From: Adineta vaga
Lineage: Eukaryota > Rotifera
Direction: 5' to 3'
DNA length: 64,000 nt
NCBI GenBank assembly: GCA_021613535.1
Contig: CP075492.1
Coordinates: 15,066,001-15,130,000, forward strand
Shown: positions 11,101 to 21,093 of the stretch, piece after piece
Layout of the letters: the number at the start of each line of letters is the position of its first letter
How positions within the stretch are numbered: position 1 is the stretch's first letter
Notes under the pieces: generated by a model
Seen by the model: only the letters and a program-made list of their open reading frames with translations
Told to the model about the DNA's origin: nothing
The model's database searches: none
Program-made: the position numbers and the translations under genes

Positions 11101-12853
11101 AAATCAAATATGTGAAAGTTCTCCATGTGAAAATAAAGGTTCATGTATTCCACATGATGATTTGATGTTGGGAAAGAAACAAAGATACTTTTGTATTTGT
11201 CCTAAAGGTTATAGTGGAAAACGATGTGAAGTAATTGATACTCAAATTGAGCTAATATTTGATAGTAATATTCATTTATCACATTCAATTTTTATTCATT
11301 TTATAAAAATTGTTCTACATGAACAACATGGAAATACCATTCCAAAACCCTCACCGGCCAGATTAACAACTTTACAAACCATCTCTCAAGAAACCAATTC
11401 GATTCGAATCTATTGGTCACATCCATTTCATTTGACTTTTATTGAAACATTAGATAAAAAATATTATTTAGCTGTTATTCAACCAATTTATAATTATTCA
11501 ACAATAATTATTCAAAGAATTAATTCATCTCATCGTTGTCCCTCGATTAATGAATTAATTAATCAAATATTTTCTCAACTTCATGTTCTTCATCGAATAA
11601 AATCTTATCATTTAATTTGTCAACAATATTCTCCTCATTTACAATGTTTTCATGATGATACTCATCTTTGTTTATGTTATGATTATCAAACAAAACGTCT
11701 AGCAAATTGTTTTTATTTTAATCATGCAATGAAATTTGATTGTTTTGGACAAAATCATTGTGAAAACGATGGTCAATGTTTTCAAGATTCATCCGATTGT
11801 CCCAAACGATCCATCTGTATGTGTCCTTCATGTTATTATGGAAGTCGATGTCAATTTAGTACAAGTGAATTTGGTTTATCATTGGATGCTATCTTAGCAT
11901 ATCATATTATTCCAAATATAAATATATTTCATCAAACATCAATTATTAAAATAAGTTTTTCATTAACAATAATCTTTATGATTGTTGGATTAATTAATGG
12001 TATTCTTTCATTAATAACATTTAAAAATAAGAATGTACTTGAAGTTGGTTGTGGAATTTATTTATTAGGTTCATCGATAACAACAATATTAACAATGATT
12101 TTCTTTGGATTAAAATATTTTCTTTATCTTTCAACACAAATCTCAATATCATCAAATCGTTTACATTTAAAAATTCAATGTTACTCATTAGATTTTCTTC
12201 TTCGAATTTGTCTCAATATGGATCAATGGTTAAATGCATGTGTAGCATTGGAAAGAGTAGTGACGATTGTTCAAGGTACGCAATTTGTGAAAAAGAAAAG
12301 TAAACAATTAGCTAAAAAAGTTTTAATTATTCTTTTAATATTGATAATTTTTACATCGATTCATGATCCAATTCATCGACAATTATTTGAAGAAGAAGAT
12401 AATGAAAATGAGAATAAGAAGCGAATCTGGTGTATTGTCAATTATTCTTCAAAGATGCATATTTACAATCGAACTGTAAATACACTTCTATTTTTTATTC
12501 CATTTCTAATTAATTTCATTTCAACAATTATTTTAATAATCAAAAAAACTCATCTAAAAAACCATCGATCTTCTAAAACAACATTATGTAAACAAATTTT
12601 TAATCATCGACACTTATTAACGGCACCTGTCATATTATTTATTCTTGCATTACCACGATTAATTCTTTCTTATTCAACCAAATGTATGAATTCAATAAAC
12701 GATTCATGGATATTTCTTGGCGGATATTTTATTTCATTTATTCCTCCAATGATTACTTTTCTCATCTTTGTTTTACCATCGAAATTTTATAGAAAAGTCT
12801 ATAAAAGCACAATTAGTAGTCGCTCAAACATCATCTATCCTTTTTCTCAATGA
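8135..12853 (+). CDS. Large LDLa/EGF receptor fused to a 7TM GPCR domain
   Basis: One uninterrupted frame of 1572 residues, starting at ATG 8135 with a hydrophobic leader (MKYLFYFNSIYSIIALLQT). The ectodomain contains LDL-receptor class A modules with Ca2+-cage motifs at ~180-212 (CDGKIDCLDGNYDEEHC), ~219-252 (DCVDRSDE), ~450-484, ~578-602 (CFYGEDEIGC), ~609-646 (DCLGGTDE) and ~664-695 (DCPYGDDEQFC). A CxCPPSYYGxxC EGF half-module follows at ~780-795, and EGF modules at ~914-948, ~956-988, ~993-1033 and ~1203-1242. The 7TM domain covers ~1262-1555, with ALERVV in place of DRY and FVLPSKFYRK at the TM7/helix 8 border. No GPS/GAIN cleavage site is apparent, so this is not a classical adhesion GPCR. 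The role is probably surface ligand sensing through the LDLa/EGF array. A broken paralogue with the same order lies at 24.3-29.5 kb on the same strand. Confidence 0.88.
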   Translation: MFPMKYLFYFNSIYSIIALLQTNLYFTNQVSENEYNDQIGIRYNCFRLASYINKENLIRAISSYCLSESALKFPIENDTSLQTFSFTKLEKMNITSEDLYIWSTPIDIIEQYQIYLETNDLSLAKQIFYNCTLPRFGPMCQYELYYFDENHASLYELIYSYYDEYFHIPINLTCYTHVKCYRGYSSACLDWTEICDGKIDCLDGNYDEEHCWQLEFIECQTSQYVCDIGECIPSEFVRDDENIFDCVDRSDEKQSDLGQIPSDIHYEPAFGYDDIRCENQFLTSSCLIFRHYLIAESMFSVKDESISDKCWLAFKCYFGFPHPEYPEIDNDIYRECIPTINETCPDILYIPNIPVFFGHIYTAFKNNYTLFDGNYILPYLCSNKSFTFASFDLVSDMLINNTMCFDISQFASTSVDTKYHWMDRYFAPINEIYRQIEEINSINNFSLHRCNESNLYQCLNSSKCISFHRIMNDVYDCPYYDDENIFEDKNPQLFAQLQYNYYKCHTTNKYISLAAINNQECDCGYLEDDLCEDENELKIFIQTTIPFQTICDRYRELYPITINGKNETDETECELWECNNIYTRCDNIWNCFYGEDEIGCDSTPSMFNCSSDHRICVTRDTSEFSCLPTNKINDGQIDCLGGTDEPLLCRSHSPHLTGEGGFYCRSNDTSACLGNYQLCNDQKDCPYGDDEQFCQKNRSITLNVEKFLRHISMHHRKMEIKHFTIQGFHESFGNEEKDEEILNVVNSKRYTRTSLLNNFRCHRGLDLRVWLNKSSTLYTSTCLCPPSYYGNQCQYQNQRVSLAIRFHASAQSRQTRFAILTMLIDDTNQRIIHSYEQFTYLSIRDCKIKFNLYLLYSTRPKHLNRTYSIHIDIYEKSSLTYRGSFLYPVKFFFLPVHRLAFIVNIPSEDDSYRRETCSDKKCLHGKCINYFNTKETFCQCEQGWSGQHCDISYNCTCSLSNSLCIGLSSNNRSICMCQQNYFGPLCYLRNQICESSPCENKGSCIPHDDLMLGKKQRYFCICPKGYSGKRCEVIDTQIELIFDSNIHLSHSIFIHFIKIVLHEQHGNTIPKPSPARLTTLQTISQETNSIRIYWSHPFHLTFIETLDKKYYLAVIQPIYNYSTIIIQRINSSHRCPSINELINQIFSQLHVLHRIKSYHLICQQYSPHLQCFHDDTHLCLCYDYQTKRLANCFYFNHAMKFDCFGQNHCENDGQCFQDSSDCPKRSICMCPSCYYGSRCQFSTSEFGLSLDAILAYHIIPNINIFHQTSIIKISFSLTIIFMIVGLINGILSLITFKNKNVLEVGCGIYLLGSSITTILTMIFFGLKYFLYLSTQISISSNRLHLKIQCYSLDFLLRICLNMDQWLNACVALERVVTIVQGTQFVKKKSKQLAKKVLIILLILIIFTSIHDPIHRQLFEEEDNENENKKRIWCIVNYSSKMHIYNRTVNTLLFFIPFLINFISTIILIIKKTHLKNHRSSKTTLCKQIFNHRHLLTAPVILFILALPRLILSYSTKCMNSINDSWIFLGGYFISFIPPMITFLIFVLPSKFYRKVYKSTISSRSNIIYPFSQ

Positions 12854-13075
12854 TATCTTACAATCATATATCAAACAACAAAATTATCGATTTCTTTTGT
12901 CTCTATATCTTTCTTCATTCAATAAAATAATTGACTTACATATTAATTTCTTTTGAAAGATAAGTTTCTAGATAATATTAGATTCAACAGAACTTTCAGT
13001 TCATCTCACACATTAAAGCAGCTCTACATTCACTCTTCATTCAGAGAGTGCCTTTGAGTATGTGTGATATGTTCG

Positions 13076-13168
13076 ATTGTCACCAGACAATGCATGTGAT
13101 TTTCTCTCGTATTCGTTCGAATATTGATAAATACGAACGAGAGCATACATTGTTGGTGACAATTGAAA
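13076..13168. repeat. Imperfect inverted repeat (hairpin) of ~40 bp arms
   Basis: The left arm begins ATTGTCACCAGACAATGCATG (13076 on) and continues to CTCTCGTATTCGT. The right arm (ending TGTTGGTGACAAT, about 13167) is its imperfect reverse complement, with CGAACGAGAG matching CTCTCG.TTCG. The loop is short (~10-15 nt around 13125). It sits between two convergent genes. It could be a foldback element or a small-RNA precursor; the sequence alone does not decide. Confidence 0.5.
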
Positions 13169-13227
13169 CCAACATCATCGACGATCACTACAAATATCTT
13201 CAAACTAATCGGTACATTATTTCTAAG

Positions 13228-14188
13228 TTAATAATTAGTAATGTTATGAGGCTGTATTCGTGTTGTTCGTTGACATAATATTTGTAGTCTGTTGAGTAAA
13301 TATTTTCGAAGTTTGTCTGTAAAAATCAAATTGAGTAACATCCATAAACTGTATCCAAATGTGAGTGAAACAAAACCAACACGTTGTGCGTAAGGTAACG
13401 GTTGAGCATTAGGGAAGAATTGAGCACGAAGAAAGAAAATTAAATATGGAATACTTATAAAGAAGATTACACAAACGATGATCAGAAGTCGACGAATTAA
13501 ACGCAAATCACGATGTTGTCGATGTTGCGTATTGATGGGAAATGAATGTTGTCTTGTAAAATGTACGATTCGAACATAAATTGGAATAATCATAGAAAGT
13601 GGACAAAAATAGATAAACATTGCCAGATAGAGAAATATAACTAAATCATTCAATGATGCCTAAAATAAAGATCGATATCTATATTTCTCAAAAATTATTC
13701 TTATTTATTTACAAATCTACCTGACAAATACGACTGCCCGATTGATAAACAATACGGCCAGCTATTAGAGCAGGAATGGCAAACATGATTGAAATTAACC
13801 ATTGAATGATTAGTATGATTATCATGACTTGTTTTGATCGAAGATAACGTTTTGCTGGAAAAACAACAACAAATAATCGATGAAGTGCTTGAACGCATAG
13901 TGTTTGATATAGAAGACCGCTTGCCGCATGAAGAAGAAAACCTCGAAATGAACACAATCGATCATTTCCATCACTTAGCAATTGATAAATTGCCTGACAA
14001 GCAGATGTTACATTGATAATGAAACCAGCTATTGCTGAATTGAAAGAAAGGATGATTGTTATTGTATGAAATTGCTGATAAAAAATCACAATAATGATAA
14101 AGATCAGAGCACAAAAAATTCCAAAAATACTACTGAAAAACATCAGAAGAGATGAGAACGTCTCAAGAAATGTCATATTCATCAACAA
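13228..14188 (-). CDS. Rhodopsin-like GPCR, two exons
   Basis: Exon 1 is 14188-13721 (156 codons) and exon 2 is 13659-13228, with a 61-nt GT-AG intron (13720-13660) of phase 0 joining RICQ to ASLNDLV. The protein has 299 residues. Seven hydrophobic segments are visible. TM3 ends QALHRLFVVVFP (HRL in place of DRY). TM6 is LLIIVCVIFFISIPYLIFFL and TM7 is VSLTFGYSLWMLLNLIF, followed by TDKLRKYLLNRL as helix 8. A cysteine before TM3 (RLCSFRG) and one in loop 2 (RICQ) could form the usual disulfide. The N-terminus is very short (MLMNMT). The ligand is unknown. It is another member of the small orphan receptor expansion seen across this window, but not a close copy of the one at 1.8-2.8 kb. Confidence 0.85.
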
Positions 14189-15940
14189 ATGATATGTAGT
14201 TTTTTTCTCTCTTTCATATGAAGAAAATCTTTTTTGCTAATGGAATTTTAAATCTGTCAACTGAAACTTACTCATCTCAAGGCTGTGTTTTGTTATTATA
14301 TTATCATTCGTACTGTCTATCTCGCTTAATCTTTCTTGATAAATATGATGACGATTCTCTGTAGTCAGTACAATGCAGAAGATTTGACATAAAGTTCTAT
14401 AAATAGTTTTGATTCATGTACTGAATAACTTATGTGCAAATTGCAGTTAGAATCAGTTAAATCATAGAATAAACGATGTTCACCGAGATTTATTGTAAAA
14501 TATGGTAAAGATCAAAATATTACAGGAAAACGAAGGACTTTTCGCTCGATGTGTCCTTGTCAATTCGTACTGTCAAAATTGAATACAATATCCATTCGTG
14601 TTCTACAAGGTTCATTTTGTATTTCTGTAGCGCTATGAATTCGTACTATTCAGATATTTTATAGCAAAGTTCGTTCAATGGTACAAAAAGTAAATTATTC
14701 TTGACTTCAAAATCATCGTAAGAATCTGAAAATTCCATGGTAGGAAAACGAAAGTACATAGTGGTTCAATCCGTTTCGCAATACCAGGGTATAGTATCTC
14801 TTTCATTGATGAATTTATGTTTATCATCATCATCTATCAAGTGTTTCCAAATAGTAGTATCGAATGGTACATTTCTGATACTATTCACAATCTCGTGTTC
14901 AATAATATCCTAGAACATTAGAGTTTGATTTTAAAAATCTCCAATGCACAAAAAATTATTGAACTTCGTATTGAACAAAGTATTAATTATATCTAGACGA
15001 TAATAATTTGGTCTGAAGAAATTAATCTATTGAAAAATCTACTTTGAATCAAATTCAAAGTCATGTTAACTTTAATTATGATTATTCTATTTATTAGTTA
15101 TTGTACTTTTACATCTTCTCGTTTGGATATTGTTCTTATCATCAGTTTAATGGAATAACCAGTCCCAGAAATTATTCTAGAACTTCAGTATAAACGGTGG
15201 GTGAAAAGTTACTTAAATTCTCTTTTTTAAAAGGATGCTTAACATTTTCCAGAATCTGTGAATAAGAATAACGATGAGCATACATATTAATTCAATTTTT
15301 GTTCAATATTGAAACAAGTTAATGTATAAATGAATGCATTTCAAAAGAAGATTGTTTCAAAATTTGTCGTCATAAGCTTTAACCTCTTTACTTCCTTAGA
15401 AGTAGTTGTCATCGTACGACATTTTTATATTTGCAAATTATCTTTTTTGCAATTATGCATCGACAGTCATACTGTCATATAATCAATAAATTCTTCTGTT
15501 TACATGTCATTATAGATGAGTAATAACGTTATATTTATTGCTTTTTACATTTCTTACTTTACGTGGAAGAGCGAAACACATGTTTACCTGTAAGTTAGTA
15601 TATTGCGTTCATGGAACCCACGCGTGCAGGGAGAAAAACAGACGGTTATGCGTCAATAAGCATTGTAACAAGAGAAAGAGAAAATAACGTACTTTTTCAT
15701 CATCGCTCATTCTGATATATTTGTATTATCTTAGTCTATTAAAATTTTATCATAGTTGCTAGCAGGTTAGAAGGAGGAGAAAGGCGTCATTTATTCATTT
15801 GTGTAACATATGTAATGTACAAAGTCATCCGTTGACTTTAACTTGAGTCTCTAACAAATGCATTCGATGATTTTTCTCTTCGAAGAACTAAACATATATT
15901 TAATTTCAGAATAGTACGCGTAATCTACTGATTATTTATC
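14189..15940. other. Long intergenic region, no gene recognised
   Basis: 1.75 kb of AT-rich sequence between the divergent GPCR and ART genes. I read both strands and saw no reading frame over ~60 codons with family features, no tRNA-like cloverleaf and no long repeat. It presumably contains the ART promoter near its right end. Confidence 0.45.
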
Positions 15941-17134
15941 ATGACTGGCTCTGGTGAACGTTTCACAGACATTGATGTGACAAATAAACGTTTACCAGCG
16001 TGCTATGGGTACATCACGTGGAATTTATTACCTATCGAACAAACTGTGACGGGCTTGACTGAGTGGCTGCCCGAAATTATGAGATTTATTAAGCTTGCCA
16101 AGAAACATTGTATGTTTCCAAATGAACATCAATTGAATAAAGATGAAGCGGCTGCAATTTATCTTTATACCATGGAACTGTCGGAAGATGAATGCATCTA
16201 TCGCACATTAAATCAAACTCTTCGTCTCGACGATCGGTCGAAAATTCGTCCATGGTTTCCGTATTTAAGGCTATTAGATTCAGCAGTATCCAAATTACCA
16301 AACGTTGAAGATGTTGTCTGGCGTGGAGTTGATAAAGACGTCAGTGAAGCATTCAAAAAAGGTCAAAAAATAACTTGGTGGAGCATAAGTTCATGTTCAA
16401 CATCGATAGATGTTATTTCAATATTTTTGGGCAACGCTTCTCAGAGTACTCTCTTTAGCATTAAGTGCTTGAATGGAAAATGCATCGCAGCCTACACATG
16501 CTTTCCAAATGAAAATGAAGTTATCTTAATGCCGGGTACAAAGTTTGAAGTTGTAGCAGATCCGTTACATCATCATGGTGGTTTACATATAGTTCATTTG
16601 AGGGAGATTGATGAAATTGAAAATAATTTGGAACAAAAAGAATTCATAGAATCAGCAGATCCACAGCCTTTGGCTGCTGCTTCTGTAGCAAAACAACTCA
16701 ACAAATTGAATTCAGGTAAGGAAAATGCATTACAAACGCTCTATAGAAACGTTGTGTGTGTGTGTTGATTTCGTCATCTATGTATATTCGTTTTAGACTA
16801 TAAAGTATTTGCGAATCCTTGTATTCGCAAAAAAATCCATTGTAAAGGTCGTCCTTGTTCAATATGTCACAAGTGTTGTGATTGGCATTTTAGTGGCGAT
16901 TCATCCGTTTGGAATTGGATATGTAATTACGAAAACTGGAGTGAGGCTGATAAGGATTTGTGGTACGGTGGTCGTTATAAACTTTTCACAAAATGTGATG
17001 CTGCAACTTGTGACCTACTTGTTCGTTTTGGCCGTCTGCTCGCTGGTCTTGGTCGTGATCTTGATGGTCGTTATGCTCGTCGTGGTGCTGCTTATGTACT
17101 TGCTCGTCATGTATGCCTATGCGAAATGCATTAA
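15941..17134 (+). CDS. ADP-ribosyltransferase (ART) with C-terminal Cys-rich domain
   Basis: Exon 1 is 15941-16715 and exon 2 is 16797-17134 (81-nt intron, junction S|D). Residues ~1-225 form an ART domain with the R-S-E triad of arginine-type ARTs: VWRGV (R ~128), the STS element in SISSCSTSI (~150-155), and NENEV (ExE ~190-192) before MPGTKFEV. This predicts NAD+-dependent mono-ADP-ribosylation. The second exon encodes a Cys/Trp-rich region (KIHCKGRPCSICHKCCDWHF, then NWICNYENWSEADKDLWYGG) that looks like a small zinc-binding or disulfide domain, followed by an Arg/Gly/Tyr-rich tail ending CLCEMH. No signal peptide is evident, so the enzyme is probably cytosolic. Reading through the intron in another frame gives a spurious hydrophobic peptide (16809-17156) that should be ignored. 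Confidence 0.85.
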
Positions 17135-17515
17135 CAAATTCAAAATGAATCGATGAGTGAGACTGTGAGTGTCAATGTAGTGCTCATGTGAAATTACAAA
17201 CGACTAAATCTAATAGTTCCATGTCTTATGATGTATTTAAAATAAAACGTGAGATTTTTCTATGCATTGTAATGCTTTATTCAATGTCACGATAGAAAAC
17301 GGTGCTGCGGAAGAACACGTGGTGAATGTAGCGCAAGACATTTTACATTCATTTACTTTGAGTTGCTAACGCATTTAAATGTGTTGTCAAATGCAATTTG
17401 CAATAAATAACTCATAGAAAAGAAAAAAAGTGACTGCTTATATGTAGTATGCATTCATCATATAAGTAAAATCTTTAATTGAAGCTTCAATCCACTTGAT
17501 AATATTCAACTGATT
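17135..17515. other. Intergenic spacer
   Basis: Contains the 3' end of the ART gene (AATAAAACG-type polyadenylation signal near 17,240) and the UGT promoter. Nothing else was recognised. Confidence 0.4.
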
Positions 17516-19061
17516 ATGCTATTATTTTTGGTCCTTATTTTTACATCGACGTTTATCTGTTCATTAGCAAATACTACCAATAAAACTAGAAATATTGGTC
17601 ATATAGTATTAATTACATCACCTTTCTATGGTCACATGATTCCAATTCTAGATCTTGCTAAACGATTAGCTGTTCATCATCATGTAACTTATATTGTATC
17701 AGCTTCAAAACTTGATATACTTAAACGTCGTGGATTCATTGATGGAAATGAAAAGAATGATTCCAGTCAATCAAAATTAGAAATTATTGGTTTATTCGAT
17801 GGCAACAATGATGATTATGAAGTAGGTTGAAGCATACTTCTATCATAATATTGCAAGAGTCTTTTTTTTTGCCCTAGGCTACTGATTCTACTGCTATCAA
17901 TCATATCCAATTAATACTCGATCGAATGCGTCAACCATTGCTACAACTACTCTCTCCAACATCGACTAAACCGACTTCCTCGTCGTCTCTTCCGTTCGCC
18001 ACTGGTTCGATTACTCGACCTATCAATTTAATCATTTCGGATCTATTTATTCTCACACCAGTATGGGAAGGTTACAAGAGAAATATCATCACATATTTCT
18101 TTGTACCTAACAATTTAAAAGCTTACATGACATATATCAGTGTATCGGTAGAAAGAATCAAAACTAACGAAGTAGGCTTGGACTTTGATCGTCTTTTACA
18201 TAAAACAATCTCTCTTTCCAATGGACTTATTTGTAATTCTATGCGTGAACTAGATAAACAATCATTAAAAGAATTAAGACAACAAACAGTACCTGGTTCA
18301 GATAAACCTATTCTATTTGTCGCACCACTCATGTCCGAAGATTTTCATCAAAAACAACATGTAAGTATCATTCTAATTCGTAGATAATCATTACCATTGA
18401 TTTGTTCATTCAGATTAGTGATGTTGATACGATCAAACAATGGTTAGATAGTCAATGGGAAAAAGCCAATCAAACTCCCTCAGTAATCTATATTAGTTTT
18501 GGTTCATGGGCTTATCTTCAACCAAAACAGCTCAAAGAAATTATTCGTGCTCTCAAACAATATCCTTTCATTTGGTCATTAAAATCAAATCTACAAGCAT
18601 CAATTTCATCATCATCATCGATCGATAAAGAGAAACATCTTCTTCTTCGATGGGCACCACAACGATTGATTCTTTCACATCCTGCAATACGTTTATTCAT
18701 TTCACATGGCGGTTGGAATAGTTTACTTGAAGGTATGTTAGCAGGAAAACCAACACTTATTTGGCCTTTATTTGGTGATCAGATCATTAATGGACAACGA
18801 TTAGAATATGAACTAGGCATGGGTCGATGTTTACAATCGACAGATCTTTCAAATGGTCAACGACTTGTTTCAAGCGATGAACTTGGACGATACGTAAAAG
18901 AAATGTTCGATCACGAGAAGGATTATGTTGAAAAGGCTCGAAAAGTTCAAAAGATGATGATTCGTGCACGTGAGAATAAATCCCGAGTAGACTTCGAGAA
19001 AATCATCAATATTGTTGATAATCAATTGGTTAGTCAGACGAACCGGCGCACCGAACTGTAA
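17516..19061 (+). CDS. UDP-glycosyltransferase (GT1 family)
   Basis: Three exons, 17516-17821, 17878-18360 and 18414-19061, all joined in phase 0; 478 residues. An N-terminal hydrophobic leader (MLLFLVLIFTSTFICSLA) is followed by GHIVLITSPFYGHMIPILDLA, the acceptor-domain start with the conserved histidine. The donor-binding signature lies at ~345-390: WAPQRLILSHPAIRLFISHG, then GWNSLLEGMLAGKPTLIWP and FGDQ (HGGWNS...P.FGDQ). The family transfers sugar from a UDP-sugar to small lipophilic molecules, usually for detoxification. Unlike animal ER UGTs there is no C-terminal membrane helix or KKxx tail. The protein ends shortly after the donor domain, so it may be lumenal, secreted or soluble. 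A bacterial or plant-like origin is possible but needs a phylogeny. Confidence 0.9.
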
Positions 19062-19098
19062 CTGTGTCTTTAACTTAATGTTAATAGCCAATATGTTT

Positions 19099-20290
19099 TT
19101 AATAAACGGATAAATTAGTAATACAAATTATTCTATAGAATTGAATGAAAAAAACAAATTGTATTTGATCTGAATTCTTACAATAACAAAAGGTAATTGT
19201 GATCCTATTGTCATTATTCAGAATAGAATTCGAATGATTGAAACGTGTTTGTAGTGTTTCTAACCATCCCATTGTTAATATTTTTGTTCCTGATGATAAA
19301 CGAGATTTTCTTGAAGTATAAACACAAAGATAATCCAATGAAGACATATGTGATAAAATATAATCAATTGAATACGTTTTTGTATCAACACCTATGGTTG
19401 AATTTTCACATTTCTTACCAAAAATTGATACCGCGTTTGTTCAAGTTGATATCTATTCAAACATTTCAAGATATTTTCATAGGATTGAAATTTCAATATC
19501 CGAATCTTTTGCTTTCCACAATCATCAGTTAATTTAACCAATTGACGTTTTCTTAATGTTAATGAATATAATCGAGATGTATGTTCTAATAAAAGTCGAA
19601 ATTGTTCCGTGGAAATATATTCGAAATCATCAATATGTAGTTGTTGTAATTTCATTAATGTGTGTAACCAATGTAGCGATTCAAATCGAGCATTAACTAC
19701 TAATTTAGTTCGATCAAAGTCATGATTTGGTGGACTAAAATTCTCGAATACTAATATTTTTACATTCCGATAGTTGGTTACATGTTCATCGCATGATAGA
19801 GTGAACATGAGTTTCGTGAAAGAATGTTTGCAAATTGTCAATTTTTCAATTGGACATGGTAATGTATAAAATATCGTATGTCTCCGACGATATTGATGTC
19901 CATCATAAGCAAATTTATGGCAATTAACAAACCATTTCTTTTCTTCCAGATAGAATGGTATTAAATATGATTTCATTAATCGTTTGATATCTTGTAATGA
20001 TATGGGATGAAACATAAAATAAAATTTAAATGTTTTCAATAATGCACATGATGAACAAATGAGTTGTTTTCATATGTGACCTAGCAAAGGCATTTTTCTT
20101 AATTGTATTTGTTAGATTTCAAGAGTGATTAATTGAGATAAGGAAATAAGAGAATCCATGATTAATAAATAATCTAAATCAATCATTAAAACAAGTTTAA
20201 GACGTTGGATTGTCAATGGCCAGATGAATTCGTTTTTCGTCTCGCAGACATGATTAATTGTATATTCAATTGTTGCAATTTGAGAGAAAT
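19099..20290 (-). pseudogene. F-box/LRR-like family relic 1 (frameshifted)
   Basis: Pieces of one gene are read in order on the minus strand: an N-terminal LRR-like block (WPLTIQRLKLVLMIDLDYLL, SLISLSQLITLEI, ~20290-20117), then SCALLKTFKFYFMFHPISL, FYLEEKKWFVNCH and LEQTR (20062-19400), and after a one-base frameshift near 19,400-19,410 the block CENSTIGVDTK, YILSHMSSLDYLCVYTSR to 19099. The motif W(F)V.C.....  and the 'LxxLxxLxL' spacing match a leucine-rich repeat family common in bdelloids and usually headed by an F-box; the F-box itself was not found. Stops and at least two frame changes mean no continuous product. Gaps could hide introns, but none of the GT-AG pairs tried restores frame at 19,400. 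Confidence 0.6.
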
Positions 20291-21093
20291 TCTAAAAGAA
20301 ATAATTTTCAATTATATAATCCATCCAACATGATTTTTGATCGTTATTCAATATTCTCAATGATATCCACTGACTTGTATCATGTATTTGATAGACAAGA
20401 TTTCAATGAATAATTCATTAGGAAATCTTTCGAATGAGGTTATTTCACTTTCCATTTTCAAAAAAAGAAACTTTTTCTTCTTGTTTTTCTTTATATTCTA
20501 TACATAACAAAAAGAACATTACTTTCATGAGCAACATCATATTTCCTTATTGCTTATTTCTTCATTACATTCTCGTTTTCATCAAGTATTTTGAAACTAA
20601 AAATATCCGACAACTCTGATTACGAATGAATAGAGATTAATTGAAATGGTTCTTTTCTACTATATGACCTTTTTTTTATTATTTTTGATTGACTTACTAT
20701 AAATAACAGCAATAATCTTTGAAAAATATTCAAATATACAATTACCGGTAAGAAAAAACTAATTGAACGAAAATAGGTAAATAACTTCCTTCGAGATAAT
20801 TGCTTTCTGTCATTCGACAATCTTCTTGTCTTTCTTGATCTCGAATGCTTTTAATACATGTAATCAATCACAACATAGAATACTATAATTATCACTAAGT
20901 CATCAGATATAGATTTAATGGAAACATCTGGCGTGTGTTTTTAGAAACATTTAGTGATTAAAAATGTTCACATGAGAGATTCCACATAAATTATATATAT
21001 ATAAGGAAAAAAGAATGTCGTTTTTCTAACACTTCACATTTTCTTTTCTACTCTATAACTAAAGAGAATTTCATTTGTGTTCATTTCTAAGGA
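20291..21093. other. Intergenic region, no gene recognised
   Basis: AT-rich, with TATATATATATAAGG about 70 bp upstream of the nuclear receptor ATG, which may act as its core promoter. Short frames here (20434-20619, 20620-20820) show no family features. Confidence 0.4.

Noticed and set aside
13228-14188. Plus-strand acidic frame 13,834-14,016 as a gene
   Set aside because: It is the complement of the GPCR exon 1 and has no independent features.
16809-17156. Hydrophobic 115-codon frame as a membrane protein
   Set aside because: It is a shifted frame of the second ART exon, which reads as a conserved Cys-rich domain in the correct frame.
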